A DNA stretch of 59,015 bases from Pholiota molesta (lineage: Eukaryota; Basidiomycota; Agaricomycetes; Agaricales; Strophariaceae): NCBI GenBank assembly GCA_014925825.1, contig JACGCK010000250.1, forward strand, positions 1-59,015, given 5' to 3'. Below are positions 53,979 to 59,015 of this stretch, one piece after another (position 1 is the stretch's first letter; each line of letters begins with the position of its first letter). The position numbers and the translations under genes were made by a program. Below the pieces are notes generated by a model that was not told the origin of the DNA, did not search any database, and saw nothing but the letters and a program-made list of their open reading frames with translations.

Positions 53979-54492
53979 AGCGTTAAGATAAGAGTTGGGA
54001 AGATATGGATGCCAACATATTATAAGGATGGTTTATATATGTTGTAGTTCTGGACAGCCCACATTTCAAGTAAGCACGGCTTTCAAACAGGGTCAATTTG
54101 AGGGCGCATCACATCATTAAAGGAAGCACCAAGGAAGCACTTAGCACACTTCATAACTTTCCCGATATATCAGTGGTTTGCCTTTACTTTCTTTCTCAGG
54201 CTGACACAGCTGTCCCTTGGTTGTCCCTGTAATTTCACCGGTGACCGAAAAAGCGCATTCACAAGGCTAGATCGAAAGCGTGCTAGAAGAGTCATCTATG
54301 TTTGATCTCAGAAAAAGACAGCTCTTTTATATTAATGTCGACGTAAAAATGGCTTACATTTAAATATTGCTACAATTGACTACGAATAAATACATTGCCC
54401 AGAAGAACAGCTTCAAGTCGGGTTTACTATGATAAGAGATTTAGAAACAAAAGCGTTAATCAGGGGAGGATCATTTACCTTTGACTCTGAGA
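53979..54492. promoter_or_regulatory. Promoter region of the zinc-finger gene
   Basis: About 510 bp between the zinc-finger start codon and the stop of the next minus-strand gene. It contains TATATAA-like sequence (on the minus strand, around 54035-54045) some 60 bp upstream of the ATG. No other feature was recognised. Confidence 0.35.
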
Positions 54493-55253
54493 TCAGTCTG
54501 AGTCTAAAGTCATTGGCTCAAACGCAGGTTGTGATGTTTGAAAGGAATTTCCATAACTCCAGTCGTCTTCGTCAGCGATATCCGTCGTCGGAATGAAACT
54601 CGAAGATTGGGTCGATCCCGCGAATGCAAAAGCCCCAACAGGTAATGAGCGAGTTTCTAGGAGAGCACGACTTGGTGCTCTCAGAGACTTTACTTTTCGC
54701 GGGGTTGTGATACCAGCAGTATCCGGCGGCGGGCACGTAGCGGACGATGATGGAGGATCAATTGAAATATCATACGCCTCGGGGATGGTCTCGGCCATAA
54801 TCTCACTAGATGAGCGAGTCCTTTTCCGCGTAGTATTGCATCGCAATCCAGGGTCGGGAGAGTTTGCGTATACGTCACGCATAGTATCATTCATGGATTG
54901 AAATATTGACCCTGTAGATTGCGCTTTGGAGAAGGAGGAGGGGGTGGTCCGGTAGCCTTCGGTTACACCTACAACACGCGTCAAACGCGTCAGTAATGCT
55001 GAGATTTGCAATACACGTGTGAACAAACTCTTTCTAACCCGTGGACCTGCATTGCGAAGGCGCTGGAGGAGGTCATCTGGGGTACTAAGGGGAAATGAGG
55101 CGGTGTTTCAGCTGAACAAAGAATCACAACTGACTCCGACGACGATGGGGGTTGGCTAGAGGCTATATTCGCGTTGTGTAGATCGTCGGTTAGGATGCGT
55201 TTGGTGGGCTCTTGCATTGGGAAGGAGGTGGTAGGACGCAAGGCGGTGGTCAT
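54493..55253 (-). CDS. Small protein resembling ribonucleotide-reductase inhibitors (Spd1/Dif1 type), tentative
   Basis: Two exons are clear: one ending PDDLLQRLRNAGPRVRK and one starting VTEGYRTTPSSFSKAQSTGS, with a 60-bp intron (55028-54969). Splicing creates RKSVTEGYR, which I associate from memory with the small inhibitor/import-factor family of ribonucleotide reductase. The downstream part (SIFQSMNDTMRDVYA, RALLETRSLPVGAFAFAG) ends in an acidic tail (EDDWSYG, FEPMTLDSD). A frame change near 55080 separates the first exon piece (MTTALRPTTSF...CSAETPPHF) from PDDLLQRL; a short intron or a base error could explain it. The intron holds two ACGCGT boxes. Family assignment is low confidence. 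Confidence 0.45.
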
Positions 55254-55405
55254 GAGGCGAAGGCGTGAAGAGGCCGCTGGTCACGTGGTGGTGTCCGTGG
55301 GAAGGGTGCGCCGTCGTCGGTTGAGATGAGCACCAACGCTGCTCGCCTCGCGCAGTGGCGAGCTCCCACTATCCACCCCGCCACCGCCCTGCAGTCGCAG
55401 CAGCA
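55254..55405. promoter_or_regulatory. Short bidirectional promoter between the small protein gene and the kelch gene
   Basis: About 150 bp separate two divergent start codons. The segment is GC-rich (GGTCACGTGGTGGTGTCC) and includes a CACGTG box at about 55283. Two earlier ATGs (55326, 55355) lie in it but are less suited as the kelch start. Confidence 0.4.
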
Positions 55406-58400
55406 ATGGCCAGACGGCGGTCTCTACTCGTCTCGCACCCCATGTCGACCTCAGTTTTCTTTTTCCTTGGCCTTCTACTTTTCTCCCATGCCACTCATGC
55501 CCAGAACATCTCTACGTCCAGCACCGTTCCTCCCCTCCAATGGATTAACCTCTCCAATCTGCTCCAGGGATCGACCAGCCCACCTCCTCTTAGGGATGCA
55601 TCCCTAGGCTACGACGACACCAGGTGCGTTATCGGCGTCATCGTACCTGCATTATTCTCGCCCCTGACTGTCGTGCAATTGCCAATAGCCGGTCGCTCAT
55701 TGTATTCGGAGGTCTATCGGAGAGCGGAGTAGCGCAATCACAAACCTTTCTGTGCGTAAACTACACTGCAATATGCTCAAAGGTCTGATGCATGTGTCCG
55801 TCAATCTAGCTTGAACCTTCAAACTTTATCCTGGTCTATACCATCACCTCCCCTTAATCTACAGCGTACACCTCCTGCCAGAAGCTCAGCAGTGTCTGGA
55901 GGTGATTTTGCGGCGAGCAAGTGAGTGATACTGTGGCGTTATTCTTTTTTATAAAACGAATAACGATGTCACTTCTGAACAGCCGGCATGGATTCGTTAT
56001 AATAGGTGGGAAAGGTTCAAATAACGAGGCATTGTCTGACGTCTGGGTAATATTTTCCATTTCTTTTCTGCAAGTATTACAAGCTTTAATTGATGCAATA
56101 GGAATACGATTTTACTAACCAATTCTGGTCTCCGGTGGGCCTGTCTCCTGGCGGTCCATCTGCTCGCTGGGGCGCGTCAGGTGGAATCGATCTTCGTACA
56201 CCATCTATCTCAGATCCCATCCTTCCGGGGCCAAATAACACATTCTTTTTGGCTGGAGGGTTTGATGGCGAAAATCCGGAGCCCCTTTCCGACGTTTGGC
56301 GCCTCTCATTATCAGGCACATTATCCTCCAATATGCCTGATTCTGTCAATGGCAGCTGGTCAAAAGTTTCTATAGGGAATCTCCCAGGCAGGGTAGAACA
56401 AGCCGGCACAGTCGTTCTTCAGCAAATCGTCGCAATGGGCGGTTGTGCTTCCAGCACGTCGCTTACAGCCACAAATAGCACCTGTGCAACGCAAGACTCC
56501 TTTATCATTAACACCCAGAGCCAGACGACTGTAACTCCATCGATATGTCCTGCTCCTCGTGCTTCACCCGTGTTGGTTCCGAATCTCAATGGCTTTTCAA
56601 CGGCTTTCGCCTCTCAAGTATTCCTCATGCTGGGAACATTTAACACATCCCTATGGCAGGACTCCAACGGTCTATCCCAAGGAGAAGTCGTACGTACCCT
56701 TGAATTCAATACCGCATATGTTTTATTTAATAACTCGCCGTGTGTACATAGGCAATTTTGGATATCAGTACCGGCACATGGACTAGAACTATACCTTCTG
56801 GAGATCCTAGTTCTTCGCCTCAATTTCCCTCTCCACGACAGGGCGCCACTGCGATCTCCTTCTCGCAAGCTCTGGTAGGAAACTCTCGCGCCTCTGCCGC
56901 GGATACCATCGTAGGCCATTCTCCATCTTTCCCCATTTAGGCATTGCGTAACCTTTTTTATATTCCAGATTTTCGGCGGCCAAGATAGCAATGGCACTTT
57001 CTTATCAGACCTATGGCTCCTTCGAGCCTACACCGGTGTTCTTACACCCTCAAACTCTACATTCAGTGGCGGCCAACTCCAAAGCGGTATTAATGCAGAT
57101 GGATCGGGGGTCCACCTCACATTCTTGACGGAATGTGCATCCATGCTCTCCCCAAGCAATCCCAAACCTTCACCCACAACTTCAACACATGGTAGCTCGC
57201 CTTCAAATACCGGAAGTTCTCCAGCCTCGTCCGATATTGCAGACGTGGCATACAACACTTCCTTCTCGCATAAATTGTTACTCCCAATATCCATCGTTCT
57301 CTTCACACCCGCTTTTCTAATTTTCAGATGGACACAAACTACTCTACAACCAAGCTGGGTACCAACTCGACATATCTCCTTAGTTTCTTTAGCGACTGTC
57401 CTCGGATTTGCCGCATACGGCCTTGGTATAGCTGGCTTTGTTCTCGCTTTTACCACAATCTCGTCGTCAAGTACATCAAAAAATCACCATCTCAAGACTG
57501 GTCATGGAGTAGCCGGCCTTGTATTTTCTATCCTCCTATTTGTTCTTGTTCCTTCATTCTACGTTTTCTTCTGGTGGTTCGATTCTGTAACCGGCTCGAC
57601 TCGGTTGAGTGACAGAAGCGACGCTGGCCGTTCTACCCCAGGCGCTACAAACGAAAAAGCAGAGTCCATACCGATGCGCCCATCAAGCAATACACCCAGC
57701 CTTAAAAATACGACTCCGCCTTCGTCGCCTCGACCGAGGGCTATGTCATGGGACGCTTCCATGACGTTGCGCCGATCAAGTCACGATGGCGCTCTGTCAA
57801 ATGAATCGGCGCCGTCCTCTCCACCCACACCCCATAAAGGGTTTGAAGTTCTCAACAGAGGCAATAGACCACGCAAGCTCAGCGGTCCATGGGAAGCATC
57901 TAGCGTCCCTGGCGCGCGAGGCGGCCGTGTTCCATCCACAAGACGGCTCGGAGAAATTGATTGGCTACTGCGGCGACGGAGCCTCAATGCAGTTGTGGGT
58001 CCCACATTGTTCTTTATTAGAGAAATATGATGCTTACGGATGACTTTTTTGAACCTAGGGCGAACTTGACTACGCAATCACCCAAGCACACAATGCACAC
58101 TATTTGGCTGCTGCTAACGGCGAATCTCGATCTGCCGAGGGCCTCGACATTCCCATCGATTATCCTGCAAGACGGGTCATCCTTCTCCATCTCCTCCTTC
58201 AAATATCCATTCTAGGCATGTGTGCTGTGGCGCTGTCAGCGCTATGGATTCGCGCGCGCCGCTATCTTTTTGTTATCTTCTTAATTTGGATATTAGCCTT
58301 TTATGCAGCCATGCTGCTCCTTGCTTGGCATGGACGACCCGCGTCTTCGCTGTTAACAGCGACCCTTTTGCGCCTTCGTGGGCAAGACCTGCCCATAACA

Positions 58401-58697
58401 TCTTCATATTCTGATATGCGTACTTCGAACACCCCCAGGAACTCTGTACCAGAGCCGGGGTCTTCCACTCCCAAAAGTCCATACGTGCATCATCGCCCAC
58501 CTTTCCATACATCCCCCCAACTAGATGATATACCATACTCACAGAGCGCTCCGCTTAACGTGGGTTCCGACGATAACGACGACGACGACATCGACGAGGA
58601 CACAAGACAAAGGGTTATTGAAGAGGAGATGGAGAGACGCGATGTGTCCATCGTGACGGTGCCACGACGTAAATTATACCTCACAAATCCTTCATGA
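55406..58697 (+). CDS. Kelch-repeat protein with signal peptide and C-terminal membrane domain
   Basis: Eight exons join in frame (to 55623; 55689-55751; 55810-55920; 55983-56046; 56102-56689; 56752-56910; 56969-57994; 58059-58697). I prefer the ATG at 55406, because MARRRSLLVSHPMSTSVFFF starts a good signal peptide ending near SHATHAQ. Kelch blades are marked by RSLIVFGGLSESG, GFVIIGGKGSNNEALSDVW, TFFLAGGFDGENPEPLSDVW and IIFGGQDSNGTFLSDLWLL. A serine-rich stalk leads to about five hydrophobic segments (LLLPISIVLFTPAFLIF; SLATVLGFAAYGLGIAGFVL; GHGVAGLVFSILLFVLVPSF; two more near 58180-58340). The histidine before the third helix recalls cytochrome b561 domains, but a full haem pattern is not evident. 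Probably an extracellular beta-propeller anchored in a membrane; its role is unknown. The 55355 ATG is in frame and would add 17 residues. Confidence 0.8.
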
Positions 58698-59015
58698 ATT
58701 ACATCTATTATATACCATCTTTACCATAGGACAGACATTGCTTCCCGTCATGTTGTTTTCTTCGATAATCGTACTACTTAGTGCTCATATTGTTGTACTA
58801 TTCCATTGCTGTCGTTGCCTATGCATCAAGGACATTTATTATGCACTTTGATTAACCTATTGCCAATATTAAATGACCGGAACTTCTTGATTTGACTATG
58901 AAACGAGCGTTTGACTGGGTATTATTGTACTGCATAATAATGTGGCACTAGTACTGTATAAATATAAAGGTATCTAATGATTGAACTCCAAATATGTGAA
59001 AGAAAGAGAAAAATA
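58698..59015. other. 3' flank of the kelch gene
   Basis: AT-rich sequence after the stop codon, presumably 3' UTR and terminator. No further gene begins before the window ends. Confidence 0.5.

Noticed and set aside
55326..55607. ORF starting at 55326 as the kelch gene start
   Set aside because: It is in a different frame from the kelch exons and gives no signal peptide.
1..59015. Endogenous virus or toxin gene
   Set aside because: All reverse-transcriptase-bearing sequences are copia-type or LINE elements without an envelope gene, and no toxin-like protein was recognised.

Overview
The window looks like nuclear DNA of a basidiomycete fungus, most likely an Agaricomycete. Genes are split by short introns (about 45-65 bp) with GT..AG ends. 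One mobile element encodes a KDZ transposase with CxC5/CxC6-type cysteine clusters, a family expanded in mushrooms. The host genes (mdm10, SmG, a PPR protein, Pch2, a kelch membrane protein) are ordinary fungal genes. No complete rRNA or tRNA gene, CRISPR array or prokaryotic feature is visible.

The window has two halves. Positions 1 to about 42,145 are a nest of transposable elements. In order: a broken Tc1/mariner-type transposase (1-878); copia-type LTR retrotransposon pieces with 262-bp LTRs facing each other (1054-5538); a CAGTGGT minisatellite (5539-6365); an apparently intact two-gene KDZ-type unit on the minus strand (6577-11262); a GC-rich satellite with alternating 80/60-bp spacing (11395-12330); two very large palindromic elements with arms near 1.8 kb (12335-16050 and 19820-23056), separated by more rearranged copia; a second copia family; a Helitron-like helicase remnant with a downstream gene; fold-back elements; and a pogo-like transposon (30558-42145). 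The pogo element holds a Tad1-like LINE with a 13-bp target duplication and a hAT-type element; a further hAT-type element sits inside the LINE.

Three non-autonomous hAT-type elements (hAT-A, hAT-B, hAT-C) can be delimited to the base by TIRs and 8-bp target duplications. hAT-A and hAT-B share an internal core but have different termini and different subterminal repeats. This and the giant palindromes are the most unusual structures here.

From about 42.6 kb on the DNA is gene-dense and largely free of transposons: mdm10 (ERMES beta-barrel), a proline-rich protein of unknown role, the spliceosomal SmG protein in a tight divergent pair with it, a PPR-type mitochondrial protein, Pch2/TRIP13 AAA+ ATPase with tandem duplications at its 3' end, a C2H2 zinc-finger protein, a small protein resembling ribonucleotide-reductase inhibitors, and a secreted/membrane kelch protein. 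These genes do not form one pathway. Exon joins were made by eye from splice signals and frame continuity and have not been tested against transcripts.
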